A stretch of DNA of 64,000 nt from Chloroflexota bacterium (GCA_016215025.1 JACRMI010000027.1:82671-146670), one strand, 5' to 3'; shown: positions 43,871 through 52,233, numbered from the stretch's first letter. Notes: generated by a model from the letters alone, not told the origin. Numbers and translations are program-made.

Positions 43871-44298
43871 AAGCCAGCTTTCGCGGTTGCTATTCTCGCT
43901 TGGATTAGCAATACGTTAAGCGGAAAAGGATTGCTCAATTCATTGGCCTTGACGATTTTCTTTCAAGCGTTGATCGGATTGCGCTGGCGCGCAGCATCGC
44001 CACGTTCGAACCGGTTCTCGTTGCGAAATCGATTGTGCGACGAGAGCGCAAAGCAATTCTCAATGTTGCGCTGATGTTGTTGATCGCCGTCGTTTTGATC
44101 GTTCCTGCTTTGTTCGCCGGTTCGTTAGGCATGACCATTGGTCAACAGGTCTTCCAGGAAACGACTCGCACACGTGAGGCGCAGAGCACATTCAACTACG
44201 ATGTGTGGCAACTGTTCTTTGCCTTGCTGTTTGGCGCGGGAATTGCCGAAGAGACGGTCTATCGCCTGGTCGCCGTTTTGAATTTCCATTCGATCTAA
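43867..44298 (+). pseudogene. degraded CPBP-family protease (copy 2)
   Basis: The DNA encodes pieces of a CPBP protein in different frames. An ATG overlapping the upstream stop leads to a TAG after 13 codons; a second frame gives AFAVAILAWISNTLSGKGLLNS and IGLRWR; a third frame (from about 43905) gives RRERKAILNVALMLLIAVVL and the CPBP motif GAGIAEETVYRLV, then stops at 44298 before motifs 2 and 3. At least two frameshifts and a 3' truncation are needed to explain this. Sequencing errors could account for the frameshifts but not for the missing end. Confidence 0.75.
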
Positions 44299-44303
44299 TC
44301 GAT

Positions 44304-44588
44304 ATGAACAGACCCTATCCGCCAGTTACGGCACAATTGACGCTGCTCTATTTTCTGCCGCTATTTCTCGTCGAGTTTACGAGTTTCGCGCTGTTGACGC
44401 TGTCACCTTCGATGAAATTGTCCAGGTACACTTGTTTTGCTTTAGCAGGCGTGTTTTTGGCATTTGCGATTTGGGCTTGCTTTGGTTTCTCGTATCCTTC
44501 CAATCCAACATCCTTCGCCCTCAATGTGACATCCAAGATTCTGGGTTTCATTACGGCTGTAACTCTTTTCCTTCCGCTGCGTATATAA
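44304..44588 (+). CDS. small polytopic membrane protein (94 aa)
   Basis: A 94-residue protein with three hydrophobic segments (about 9-30, 42-58 and 72-90), starting at the ATG at 44304, five bases after the CPBP remnant. No strong ribosome site and no recognised family. It might be a real small membrane gene of the cluster or a rearranged tail of a former gene; the open frame extends upstream into the pseudogene. Confidence 0.5.
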   Translation: MNRPYPPVTAQLTLLYFLPLFLVEFTSFALLTLSPSMKLSRYTCFALAGVFLAFAIWACFGFSYPSNPTSFALNVTSKILGFITAVTLFLPLRI

Positions 44589-44609
44589 GCGAGAAGACAG
44601 GAGGTCAAT

Positions 44610-45053
44610 ATGTTGAACGAAAATTCCATTTCAAAAGATGAACGAATGAATGCGACACTAGCCCACGCGAGCATTCTGCTCGGCGTTTTCAGTCGTGGGA
44701 TGCTGGGCATTGTGTTAGCGTTTCTCATCTGGGTGACGCAGCGTGGTAAATCGAACTTTGCGGCGCGCCAAGCATTGCAGGCGATGCTCTATCAACTGCT
44801 CGGCATCGTCGTCGCGCTTGTGTTTTGGTTGGGCTGGGGCATCACCTTCGCCGGTTCGATCTTTGTGCCGGTGATTATCAATCCGCAAAACCCAGAACCC
44901 ATGATGCCGTACACGATGATTCCAGCCGCGTTCCTGGTCGTCGTTCCGTTCGTCGTAATGATCGGCTGGACGATTTATGGTCTCTTCGCTGCCTGGCAGG
45001 TGTGGCACGGCAAAGATTTTAACTACCCATTGATCGGCAAGGCGATCAAATAA
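44610..45053 (+). CDS. DUF4870 domain membrane protein
   Basis: A 147-residue protein with the DUF4870 (Tic20-like) pattern: DERMNATLAHASILLGVF, then FLIWVTQRGKSNFAARQALQAMLYQL, three further hydrophobic helices and IYGLFAAWQVWHGKDFNYPLIG at the end. AGGAGG precedes the ATG. The family occurs widely in small membrane operons; its function is not known. It lies between CPBP copies 2 and 3. Confidence 0.85.
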   Translation: MLNENSISKDERMNATLAHASILLGVFSRGMLGIVLAFLIWVTQRGKSNFAARQALQAMLYQLLGIVVALVFWLGWGITFAGSIFVPVIINPQNPEPMMPYTMIPAAFLVVVPFVVMIGWTIYGLFAAWQVWHGKDFNYPLIGKAIK

Positions 45054-45060
45054 GGTCGAC

Positions 45061-45080
45061 GCAGGGTAGTACTACCCTGC
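45061..45080. repeat. 20-bp perfect palindrome
   Basis: GCAGGGTAGT followed directly by its complement ACTACCCTGC, without a loop, eight bases after the DUF4870 stop. It could be a protein-binding site or a small repeat; it resembles the CAGGGTAG core of other short palindromes but has no other exact copy that I noticed. Confidence 0.6.
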
Positions 45081-45106
45081 ACGATTTCATTGTCGCGGAT
45101 ATCGCA

Positions 45107-46096
45107 ATGGCGCGAAGAAACGTATTCCTCATTCCTTGGTTGATTACAACGCTTGGCGCAGGATGGTTCGTGATGCAAGGGCAGCGAACTTTTTCTGCGC
45201 CTTGGATTGTTGCCGTCATTCTCGCCTTAACATTTTATACGACGGTCGCGTTTCTGAGATGGTTGCCCAAACCGGCATTCGACGATCTGTCTCAGGAATC
45301 TCAAACTCGACCAGGTCTGTTCCTTTGCACGCTCATTGGTGTTGGAGGGATTCTTTTTCTGGCTTACTGGCTTTGGGGTCTCACCGTACTGTTTGCGTTG
45401 CCATTAATCGGATTGATTGTGTTGGTCGTTCTGCGCCGACAAATGGACAAGCGTGAGATAATCTATGCGCTAGGATTGGGTGCGATTGCTGGCATAGCGG
45501 CTTTGGCTGCAGGAATAAATTTTATTTCGCCAGCCGTTTGGGCGATTCTACAACTCTGCCTCGTTCTCGTTGGCTTGCCGGCTGGATGGAGCATTCTCCG
45601 ACAGTACGGACTGTTGCAAACGGGCGTAGGTCGTAGTCGGCTCATTTCCGATGGGCTTGTATCAGCTTTGATTAGTTTTGGGCAAGGCATCGTTCTCTGT
45701 TTTCCATGGATGCTAAGTGCCGTTGTCTTAGGATCAAGCACGAGCGGAACCTGGGTTCAAGCGTGGTGGCAACCATTGACCGCGCTTCAGCCCGCCATCG
45801 CCGAAGAAGCGTGGGGACGTATGCTTCTCATCCCGCTTGTCTACATCGTCTTGCGTCGCTTTGCGAAAACGCAAACGGTTTTGACCGCCGCGATTATCGT
45901 TGTTAGCTATGCTTTTGCATACTGGCATACGTCTAGTAATCTGGATTGGTTCACGACGATCATGATGGGCACGCTGCTCGTCTTGCCGCTTTCTTTCTTG
46001 TGCCTCTATCGCGATCTGGAATCGGCGATAGGCTTTCATTTTGGTTACGACTTTGGCACAGCGCTCATTCCATTTTTGCTGTTCCAGGGATTTTGA
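45107..46096 (+). CDS. CPBP-family intramembrane metalloprotease homologue (copy 3)
   Basis: A 329-residue polytopic protein with about ten hydrophobic segments. CPBP motifs are at the C-terminal half: IAEEAWGRMLL (EExxxR), YAFAYWHT (motif 2 His) and GFHFGYDFGTA (motif 3). It is longer than the typical family because of four additional N-terminal helices. It precedes CPBP copy 4 by three bases. The start is the first ATG; the ribosome site is weak (GCGGATATCGCA). Confidence 0.8.
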   Translation: MARRNVFLIPWLITTLGAGWFVMQGQRTFSAPWIVAVILALTFYTTVAFLRWLPKPAFDDLSQESQTRPGLFLCTLIGVGGILFLAYWLWGLTVLFALPLIGLIVLVVLRRQMDKREIIYALGLGAIAGIAALAAGINFISPAVWAILQLCLVLVGLPAGWSILRQYGLLQTGVGRSRLISDGLVSALISFGQGIVLCFPWMLSAVVLGSSTSGTWVQAWWQPLTALQPAIAEEAWGRMLLIPLVYIVLRRFAKTQTVLTAAIIVVSYAFAYWHTSSNLDWFTTIMMGTLLVLPLSFLCLYRDLESAIGFHFGYDFGTALIPFLLFQGF

Positions 46097-46099
46097 TCG

Positions 46100-46867
46100 A
46101 TGCAAACGCAAAGACGTGCTGCGGTCACTGCACTGCTAGAAATCGCGGTCATGTTTTTGCCGGGAATTCCCGCATATCTCTGGTTTTGGCACAACGTATC
46201 GGAAACGACAGCCGAAATCGCACAAGTCGTCGTTTACTTTTATTTTCTTGCGGGCTGTTTGTTCATCGGCTCGCGACGGTGGAATCTCGATCAACTCGGA
46301 TTGAATCGACGCGGGATGGCGTTGAGCTTGATCTGTGGCTCGTCGCTCTTCGCCGTCTTGTTCCTGGGTCGATGGGCGCTCAATCTGCCGATTGAATTTC
46401 AGCCGATAACGATCGAGCGATTCGTATTCGATCTCGTTTTCTACTTTGCGCTCGTTGCGTTTGTCGAAGAATTGCTCTTTCGCGGCTTGCTTTATCGCGC
46501 GCTTGCCGATTTTCGCGGCACGCGCCTCGCGATTTGGGGGACTGCCGTTGCGTTCGGCATTTATCACATCGGCGGGCAGGGCATCCTCGGCGGATTCGGT
46601 ACTGCGCTAATTGGGTTGCTCTTTGCAGCGATTCGGTGGCGCGCTGGTGGCATCGGCGGCTTGGTTGTCATTCACGGATTGTATGATATTATTGCAGTGG
46701 AAGGCTGGCGAAATCTTGAAACGATTCAAGTTGTGGACCAATTGCAAACGATCAATCGACCGCTGGCAATCATCTGCGATATAATTCTCTTGAGCGTATT
46801 TCTGTATTTGTGGAAACTTCATCCGATGATAATGAGTCGATGGAATAAGGTGGTATTGAATGATTGA
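46100..46867 (+). CDS. CPBP-family intramembrane metalloprotease homologue (copy 4)
   Basis: A 255-residue polytopic protein with CPBP motifs VEELLFRGLLYRAL (EExxxR), FGIYHIGG (motif 2) and GLVVIHGLYD (motif 3), the most canonical copy in the cluster. It starts three bases after copy 3 and overlaps the ABC ATPase start by eight bases, tying this protease to the exporter. In bacteriocin systems such proteases mature or degrade exported peptides; here the substrate is unknown. Confidence 0.88.
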   Translation: MQTQRRAAVTALLEIAVMFLPGIPAYLWFWHNVSETTAEIAQVVVYFYFLAGCLFIGSRRWNLDQLGLNRRGMALSLICGSSLFAVLFLGRWALNLPIEFQPITIERFVFDLVFYFALVAFVEELLFRGLLYRALADFRGTRLAIWGTAVAFGIYHIGGQGILGGFGTALIGLLFAAIRWRAGGIGGLVVIHGLYDIIAVEGWRNLETIQVVDQLQTINRPLAIICDIILLSVFLYLWKLHPMIMSRWNKVVLND

Positions 46868-47780
46868 AACTCATGGACTAGCGAAAAGTTTTGATGGTAA
46901 TCAAGCTGTGCAGGATTTGAATCTCCAAGTCAAGCCAGGCGAAATCTTTGCGTTCCTCGGTCCCAACGGCGCAGGTAAAACGACGACGACCCGAATGCTC
47001 GCCTGTCTCATCGCGCCGACGAGCGGCGAGGCACGCGTCGCGGGTTATCAAGTCGGACGGGAGAACGATGAGATTCGCGCGCGCATCGGCATTCTCACCG
47101 AATCGCCTGGGCTGTACGAAAAATTGAGCGCCGCGCAAAATCTCGCTTTCTTTGCGCGGTTGTACGGCTTGTCGAATTCAGAATCTGCCGATGCGGTCAA
47201 GAAACATTTGGGCATGTTGAGCTTGTGGGAACGACGCGACGAAGCGGTCGCGGGATTTTCGAAAGGGATGAAACAAAAGCTAGCAATTGCGCGTGCGCTG
47301 TTGCATAATCCCAAAGTGATTTTTCTCGACGAGCCGACGAGCGCACTCGACCCTGAAGCGGCAAAGATTGTGCGCGATTTTATCGCCGAACTCAAGAACG
47401 AAGGTCGGACGATTTTTCTTTGCACGCATAATCTCGACGAAGCCGACCGCTTGGCGGATCGCATCGGCGTCATGAAGCAGCGATTAGTTCAAGTCGATAC
47501 GGCGGAGAATTTGCGCCGCAAGCTCTACGGTCGCAGCATCGTTATTCGAATGCGGCAGGTGAGTGAGACGCATGTCAAGAGCGTCAAAGCGTTTGATTTC
47601 GTCAAGGGTATCGAACGCGAAGAAAATCAATTATCGGTGGTGCTAGATGACCCTGATGCGATGACGCCTGCAATTGTGCGCGCGCTCGTCAACGCCGGCG
47701 GCGAGATTCAGTCGGTCGGCGAAGAAAAACATTCGTTGGAAGAAGTGTATTTGAATTTGGTGGGAAATAATAAAGGATGA
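46860..47780 (+). CDS. ABC-2 exporter ATP-binding protein
   Basis: A 306-residue ATPase of the CcmA/NatA type. Walker A is LGPNGAGKTTTTR, signature FSKGMKQKLAIARA, Walker B VIFLDEPTSALDPE, H-loop LCTHNLDEADRLA, and a C-terminal DUF4162-like extension follows. It starts inside the end of CPBP copy 4 and pairs with the permease at 47831. The whole run from the YtrA regulator to here is one direction, the classic context for YtrA-controlled exporters. Confidence 0.92.
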   Translation: MIETHGLAKSFDGNQAVQDLNLQVKPGEIFAFLGPNGAGKTTTTRMLACLIAPTSGEARVAGYQVGRENDEIRARIGILTESPGLYEKLSAAQNLAFFARLYGLSNSESADAVKKHLGMLSLWERRDEAVAGFSKGMKQKLAIARALLHNPKVIFLDEPTSALDPEAAKIVRDFIAELKNEGRTIFLCTHNLDEADRLADRIGVMKQRLVQVDTAENLRRKLYGRSIVIRMRQVSETHVKSVKAFDFVKGIEREENQLSVVLDDPDAMTPAIVRALVNAGGEIQSVGEEKHSLEEVYLNLVGNNKG

Positions 47781-47830
47781 AGGATGAATAAAAAGTATTT
47801 CCATCTTTTGAAAATACTCGGAGCTATGCA

Positions 47831-48631
47831 ATGAACCTGACTTGCTTACAAGCCATTGTCTCACGCGAATTGCTGGAGATTCGAAAGAATCGAATGCTCC
47901 TCTTTACGATTTTCTTTCCGCCGCTTTTGCTCACCGTGCTTCCGATCATCATGTTTGCGGCGTTGGGCAGCGAGATGAATAATTCTAATATGTCGGGGAA
48001 CGAAATCACGCGTTACTATAGTCTCTCGCCCGAATTTGCCCAATACGCGCCCAGCGAATTGATGCAGTTGATCGTGTTTCAACAATTCCTGGTGATGTAT
48101 CTCATTATGCCGCTCATCATTCCGATGACGGTCGCCGCCTACAGCATCATCGGCGAAAAGCAGTCGCGCAGCTTAGAGCCGCTGCTCGCGACCCCGATTC
48201 GTACAGGGGAACTCTTGCTTGGCAAATCGATTGCCGCGGTAATTCCCGCTGTAGTTGCAACCTGGCTCGCGTATGCATTATTTTTCGCGGGCGCATATTT
48301 TATCGCGACGCCGCGCGTCTTTGCTGGACTGCTCAATCCAATGTGGATCATCGCGATGATTTTGCTTACGCCATTACTGGCTTTGCTCGCGGTGAGCATC
48401 GCGGTTGTGATTTCGTCGAAGGTGAACGACACCCGCGTGGCACAGCAAATCGGCGGCATGTTGGTCATTCCCGCGGTCGGGTTAGGGATTGCGCAAACGG
48501 CTGGGTTCATTTTGCTCAACGCGTTTACGTTCGTCGCGGGTGCAGTTATTATCGCGCTGATCGATGTGGGCGTATTGTACCTGGCGACCAAGCTTTTTCA
48601 GCGCGAAAAAATCCTTACCGAGTGGAAATGA
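47831..48631 (+). CDS. ABC-2 exporter permease
   Basis: A 266-residue permease with six hydrophobic segments: an N-terminal helix (MLLFTIFFPPLLLTVLPIIMF), a large extracytoplasmic loop, then helices ending LIDVGVLYLATKLFQREKI. KQSRSLEPLLATPIRTGELLLGKS is the conserved cytoplasmic coupling segment of ABC2_membrane exporters of the NatB/YtrF group. It follows the ATPase by 50 bases (a short region with a GTATTT/AAATAC hairpin). Together they export an unidentified substrate, perhaps a peptide, ion or lipid. Confidence 0.88.
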   Translation: MNLTCLQAIVSRELLEIRKNRMLLFTIFFPPLLLTVLPIIMFAALGSEMNNSNMSGNEITRYYSLSPEFAQYAPSELMQLIVFQQFLVMYLIMPLIIPMTVAAYSIIGEKQSRSLEPLLATPIRTGELLLGKSIAAVIPAVVATWLAYALFFAGAYFIATPRVFAGLLNPMWIIAMILLTPLLALLAVSIAVVISSKVNDTRVAQQIGGMLVIPAVGLGIAQTAGFILLNAFTFVAGAVIIALIDVGVLYLATKLFQREKILTEWK

Positions 48632-48644
48632 ACTAGATGAAACC

Positions 48645-48680
48645 CGTTTTCTTGCGGAAAACGGGTTTCTGATTTATGAT
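48645..48680 (+). terminator. terminator after the ABC exporter
   Basis: AAACCCGTTTTC / GAAAACGGGTTT forms a 12-bp stem with a TTGCG loop, followed by CTGATTTATG. Nearly the same hairpin lies at 15546-15595. Confidence 0.75.
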
Positions 48681-48718
48681 GCTCAACGCGAAAGAAATCA
48701 ACTGCGAGTATCAATCTC

Positions 48719-49270
48719 ATGTCGGAAATTCTCATCTCTGTCGATATCGAAGCGTCGGGACCGATTCCCGGCGAGTTTAGCATGTTGTCGCTCGGCGCTT
48801 GCGTAGTGGGCGCGACCGAGCAAAGATTCTACGTCGAGTTGAAACCGATCACGCGCAACTTTGAACCCGAAGCCATGTCGATTGCGGGCTTTGATCTCGC
48901 CGATTTGGAAAAGAGTGGCGTCGAACCGAAAATCGCCATGCTCGATTTTGAACGCTGGATTGCGAACGTTACTCCGCCTGACCATCGCCCAATTTTTGTC
49001 GCATATCCCATTGCCTTCGATTGGATGTTTGTCGCGTACTATTTTCATCGATTCTTGAAGCGAAATCCTTTCGGCATCGCGGGTCTCGACGTGAAATCGT
49101 TTTACATGGGCATGACGGGCAAGCCGTACCTCGCATCGAGCAAAGAAGGCATGGAACCGCAATTCACAGCCGATTTGGAATTGACCCACAACGCCGTCGA
49201 AGATGCCATCGCGCAAGCTAAACTATTCGAGCGAATGCTCGCGGCTAAACAACGAGAGGCAAAAAAATGA
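48719..49270 (+). CDS. DEDDh-type 3'-5' exonuclease (RNase T/DnaQ-like)
   Basis: A 183-residue nuclease of the DEDD superfamily. Motif Exo I is VDIEASGP (Asp and Glu), Exo II lies in YPIAFDWMFV (Asp), Exo III is LTHNAVEDAIAQA with His and Asp five residues apart, so all four acidic residues and the general base His are present. It has no polymerase or other domain. Its stop overlaps the next start (ATGA at 49267-49270), so it is translated together with a nucleotidyltransferase-like protein. Likely trims 3' ends of RNA or DNA; the target is unknown. Confidence 0.88.
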   Translation: MSEILISVDIEASGPIPGEFSMLSLGACVVGATEQRFYVELKPITRNFEPEAMSIAGFDLADLEKSGVEPKIAMLDFERWIANVTPPDHRPIFVAYPIAFDWMFVAYYFHRFLKRNPFGIAGLDVKSFYMGMTGKPYLASSKEGMEPQFTADLELTHNAVEDAIAQAKLFERMLAAKQREAKK

Positions 49271-50610
49271 TCGATTCAAACCCGCCATCGATCGATCCCC
49301 AATCGGCGAAAAATAAAATCGACGAAATCGTACAAGCCGCAAATCGATTGGGCGTTGAACTCGACGCACAGGAAGCGCTGCAATGGATTGTGGCTGTGTC
49401 GGCTGCCGAGCGCGAGAGTCCATTTATGCAAGATACCAAGACGGGCATCTTTGGCAATCGCATTTCGCTGCTCGATTTCGACGCGGCTGAGTTGGAATAT
49501 TTTCGCCGCTTGGCGCAAAAGGTGCGCGTCGTGCAGCATCCCCAGGTTGAGTCGGCGATTGCGATTGCGGGCAGCGCGGCGCAGGGCAAAGTGCAATTAT
49601 TTCCCGGCGACAATGATTTTTTTGAACGCGTCAATATCAAAGCGGAAACAATCGATGCCGCGCGCCAAATCTTGCGCGATGTTTTGCGCCAGACAGCAAT
49701 GCGTGCATTTGTGCAATCCGACATCGTACTCGTAGAAGTGAATTTTGGAATTTATCCGCAGCCGGTGTTTGAACGCGGCGTGCCACGCGCAGCGGGCGAC
49801 TCGATCACGTGGACACCGCACGATGTCGCCGCTGGTTTTATCCAAGTGGAAGATGAGGCCCATCGACCGTTCGAGATTCGCTGGAACGAGGCGCAAGCGG
49901 GATTGGGCTGGACTTATCTCGGCTGGATTGTGGCGGACCGAGACAGTAACAACATCGCCCAAGCGAGCAACATGATGGATGTGACGTGGGAATCGCCCAG
50001 TGGTGAAATCGTCGCACTCGATGGTTCGATTGATCCGTTTTTCCAAGAAATCTATCTTGAGCCAGAGTCGGTCCCGGTGTTTACCAAAATCGTCAAGCAC
50101 GTCGATTCAGGCGCGATGAATGCGTACATCACCGCGATGCGTTGGCAGGCGTTTCATTATACGCACGAAGACCCGAATTTCGGCAAAGCGAGCAAGCGTC
50201 TCTACAATCTGTTTCGATTGACCGATGAGCTGGAGGCAGCGGCATACGTTCGCGAATTATTCGACGAACCAGGGGCAAGGATGTACCAAGTCCCAGGTTT
50301 GTTAGAAGCTGCCGATGTCGCACTGCACGCTGATGCTCAAATTGATCGTGAGACAGTGGTGCGTCAAATCGATCATGTGATTCGAGCCGTGGTCGAAGCA
50401 GCAGAGGGACCGTTGGAAGCCGACCTCGTGATGGAATTGATTCGCTTGCGAGATGTCGTGATCGGACGCCTGCCCGCGGGTAGAGAGTGGAGCCAGGTCA
50501 TGCACGATGTTCGCAAGCGTTGCAGCGAAATGGTGAGCGAATATTTTCGCGTACGCTTGCTTGGCTTGCCGCGCATCGCCGAGTACGTGGAAAAGCTTAG
50601 GGGTCAGTGA
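49267..50610 (+). CDS. uncharacterised nucleotidyltransferase-fold-like protein
   Basis: A 447-residue soluble protein of no family that I can name. At about residues 98-120 it has AIAGSAAQGKVQLFPGDND, which fits the nucleotidyltransferase pattern hG-S...DxD, and a third acidic strand follows in DIVLVEVNFG (about 158). The following region (170-260) is beta-rich; the last 200 residues are helical (RLYNLFRLTDELEAAAYVREL, VIRAVVEAAEGP). It is translationally coupled to the DEDDh exonuclease. The pairing of a 3' exonuclease with a possible nucleotide-adding enzyme suggests end-processing of nucleic acid, but this is inference from motifs and position. Confidence 0.6.
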   Translation: MIDSNPPSIDPQSAKNKIDEIVQAANRLGVELDAQEALQWIVAVSAAERESPFMQDTKTGIFGNRISLLDFDAAELEYFRRLAQKVRVVQHPQVESAIAIAGSAAQGKVQLFPGDNDFFERVNIKAETIDAARQILRDVLRQTAMRAFVQSDIVLVEVNFGIYPQPVFERGVPRAAGDSITWTPHDVAAGFIQVEDEAHRPFEIRWNEAQAGLGWTYLGWIVADRDSNNIAQASNMMDVTWESPSGEIVALDGSIDPFFQEIYLEPESVPVFTKIVKHVDSGAMNAYITAMRWQAFHYTHEDPNFGKASKRLYNLFRLTDELEAAAYVRELFDEPGARMYQVPGLLEAADVALHADAQIDRETVVRQIDHVIRAVVEAAEGPLEADLVMELIRLRDVVIGRLPAGREWSQVMHDVRKRCSEMVSEYFRVRLLGLPRIAEYVEKLRGQ

Positions 50611-50644
50611 GTGGCGAACGGCAAACGGTTGAGGGGAGTTCTTT

Positions 50645-51484
50645 GTGAAGAGTAAGGTCGTCATGGTCACCGGTGCCACCGCCGGCATCGGACTAGAAAC
50701 CGCAAAACAACTGGCGCAGATGGGCGCATCGGTAATTGTCGTTGGGCGCAATGAACGCAAGTGTATTACGACGGTGGCGAAAATTCGTCAGCAGACCGGC
50801 AACGCCCAAGTCGAATCGATGGTCGCGGATTTATCGTCGCAGAAAGAGATTCGCGGGCTGGCGGAGCAGTTCAAAAAGAACTACACGCGGCTCGACGTGT
50901 TGGTGAACAACGCCGGCGTCGTGAGCATGATGCGCCAGGAAAGCGTCGATAAAATCGAAATGACGTTTGCCGTGAATCATCTCGGCTATTTTCTGCTAAC
51001 GCATCTTTTGCTTGATTCGCTCAAGGCGAGCGCGCCATCTCGGATCGTCAACGTATCATCGGGCATCCACCCGCGAGGAAAAATCGACTTTAACGATTTG
51101 CAGGCAAAGCGATTTTACAACCCGTTGACTGCTTATAGTCAATCAAAATTGGCGAATGTGATGTTCACCTACGCTCTCGTGCGACGACTTGAAGGAACGC
51201 GAGTCACTGTCAATGCGCTGCACCCCGGCGAAGTTCGTACAAATTTGGTTGGGAGTAATGGGTGGCTCTTCAAATGGATTGCGCAACCACTTTGGGATTT
51301 GCAAGCGATCAGCGTTCAAGAAGGCGCAAAGACGAGCGTCTATCTCGCATCGTCGCCAGAAGTGGAAGGTGTGACGGGAAAATATTTTTCTCGATGCAAG
51401 CCGCGTTCGTCATCACCAGAATCGTATGATGAGCAGGCGCAGGAACGGCTGTGGAAGGTGAGCGAGGAATTGGTGGGGATCTAG
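50645..51484 (+). CDS. short-chain dehydrogenase/reductase (retinol dehydrogenase-like)
   Basis: A 279-residue Rossmann-fold oxidoreductase. Cofactor site VTGATAGIGLETAKQLA (TGxxxGIG), NNAGVV, and active-site YSQSKLAN (YxxxK) with an upstream VNVSSGIH Ser are present, so it should be active. VIVVGRNERKC after strand 2 has an Arg that favours NADPH. The start is a GTG at 50645 after GAGGGGAG. It is not overlapping its neighbours; the RAYT repeat locus follows. Substrate is likely a small lipid or aromatic alcohol/ketone; not determinable here. Confidence 0.88.
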   Translation: MKSKVVMVTGATAGIGLETAKQLAQMGASVIVVGRNERKCITTVAKIRQQTGNAQVESMVADLSSQKEIRGLAEQFKKNYTRLDVLVNNAGVVSMMRQESVDKIEMTFAVNHLGYFLLTHLLLDSLKASAPSRIVNVSSGIHPRGKIDFNDLQAKRFYNPLTAYSQSKLANVMFTYALVRRLEGTRVTVNALHPGEVRTNLVGSNGWLFKWIAQPLWDLQAISVQEGAKTSVYLASSPEVEGVTGKYFSRCKPRSSSPESYDEQAQERLWKVSEELVGI

Positions 51485-51515
51485 ACCTTCCAGGTTTTTA
51501 AAACCTGGAAGGTCT
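51483..51515. repeat. REP palindrome upstream of the RAYT
   Basis: AGACCTTCCAGGTTT (51483-51497) and its exact complement (51501-51515) with a TTA loop, 15 bases before the RAYT start. It overlaps the stop codon of the SDR gene. Confidence 0.85.
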
Positions 51516-51530
51516 GGGAAACGAGGCGCA

Positions 51531-52181
51531 ATGCAGAAACTACCATCGCTCGAACTTGGATACTGCTATCACATCTATAATCGTGGCATCAACCATGAGG
51601 AAATTTTCTTTGAAGAGCGCAATTATCGGTATTTTTTGGAATTGTACGCCAAATATATCGAGCCAATTGCAGATACATATACTTATTGCTTGCTGAAAAA
51701 TCATTTTCACTTGCTGAATCGGATCAAAACGGAAGAAGAACAGAGGGAGACCTTCCAGGTTTCGTCGGCTCCGAAAGAGCCGCATAACCTGGAAGGTCCT
51801 GGCTCGCAAATCTTCAAGCTCTTGAACCCCACGCAACAGTTCTCGAATTTTTTCAATGCCTATGCCAAAGCTATCAACAAGGCGTATAATCGCACAGGCG
51901 GCTTGTTTCAAGAGCGATTTGGCAGAGTACTTGTTACTTTGGATGAGTATTTTGCAACACTAGTTACATACATCCATCGCTATCCTCAAAAGCATGGATT
52001 TGTTGACGATTATCGCGAGTATCCATATTCTTCGTTCGCAGCATTTTGCTCCAACAAGCCGACTAGAATCAAACGTGATCTAGTGCTTGACTGGTTCAAT
52101 GGAAAAGATTGGTTCATGCAAGTACATCAAGAATCGGTCAATGAAAGCAAAATTAAGAGATTGATCGTAGATGACGATTAG
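51531..52181 (+). CDS. REP-associated tyrosine transposase (RAYT, IS200-like Y1 family)
   Basis: A 216-residue single-strand DNA transposase of the TnpA_REP type. The family start CYHIYNRGINHEEIFF, the HuH-like metal site LLKNHFHLLNRI (His-x-His) and the C-terminal YAKAINKAYNRTGGLFQERFG with candidate nucleophile tyrosines are visible. RAYTs mobilise or maintain nearby REP palindromes; here palindromes CCTTCCAGGT...ACCTGGAAGG flank it on both sides. Remarkably a third copy lies inside the gene (51749-51798), encoding the in-frame segment ETFQVSSAPKEPHNLEGPG between the His motif and the C-terminal helix. The reading frame stays open, so the protein may still work. Confidence 0.88.
   Translation: MQKLPSLELGYCYHIYNRGINHEEIFFEERNYRYFLELYAKYIEPIADTYTYCLLKNHFHLLNRIKTEEEQRETFQVSSAPKEPHNLEGPGSQIFKLLNPTQQFSNFFNAYAKAINKAYNRTGGLFQERFGRVLVTLDEYFATLVTYIHRYPQKHGFVDDYREYPYSSFAAFCSNKPTRIKRDLVLDWFNGKDWFMQVHQESVNESKIKRLIVDDD
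51749..51798. repeat. REP palindrome inside the RAYT gene
   Basis: Arms GACCTTCCAGGTT (51749-51761) and AACCTGGAAGGTC (51786-51798) enclose an inner CGGCTC/GAGCCG hairpin. The copy adds about 18 codons and keeps the frame. Confidence 0.85.
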
Positions 52182-52185
52182 ACCT

Positions 52186-52218
52186 AGACTTTCCAGGTCT
52201 CCGAGACCTGGAAGGTCT
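52186..52218. repeat. REP palindrome downstream of the RAYT
   Basis: AGACTTTCCAGGTCT (52186-52200) pairs with AGACCTGGAAGGTCT (52204-52218) at 14 of 15 positions plus one G-T; CCG loop. It begins five bases after the RAYT stop and leads into the ribosome site of the epimerase. Confidence 0.85.
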
Positions 52219-52233
52219 GGCATGGGAGCTATC

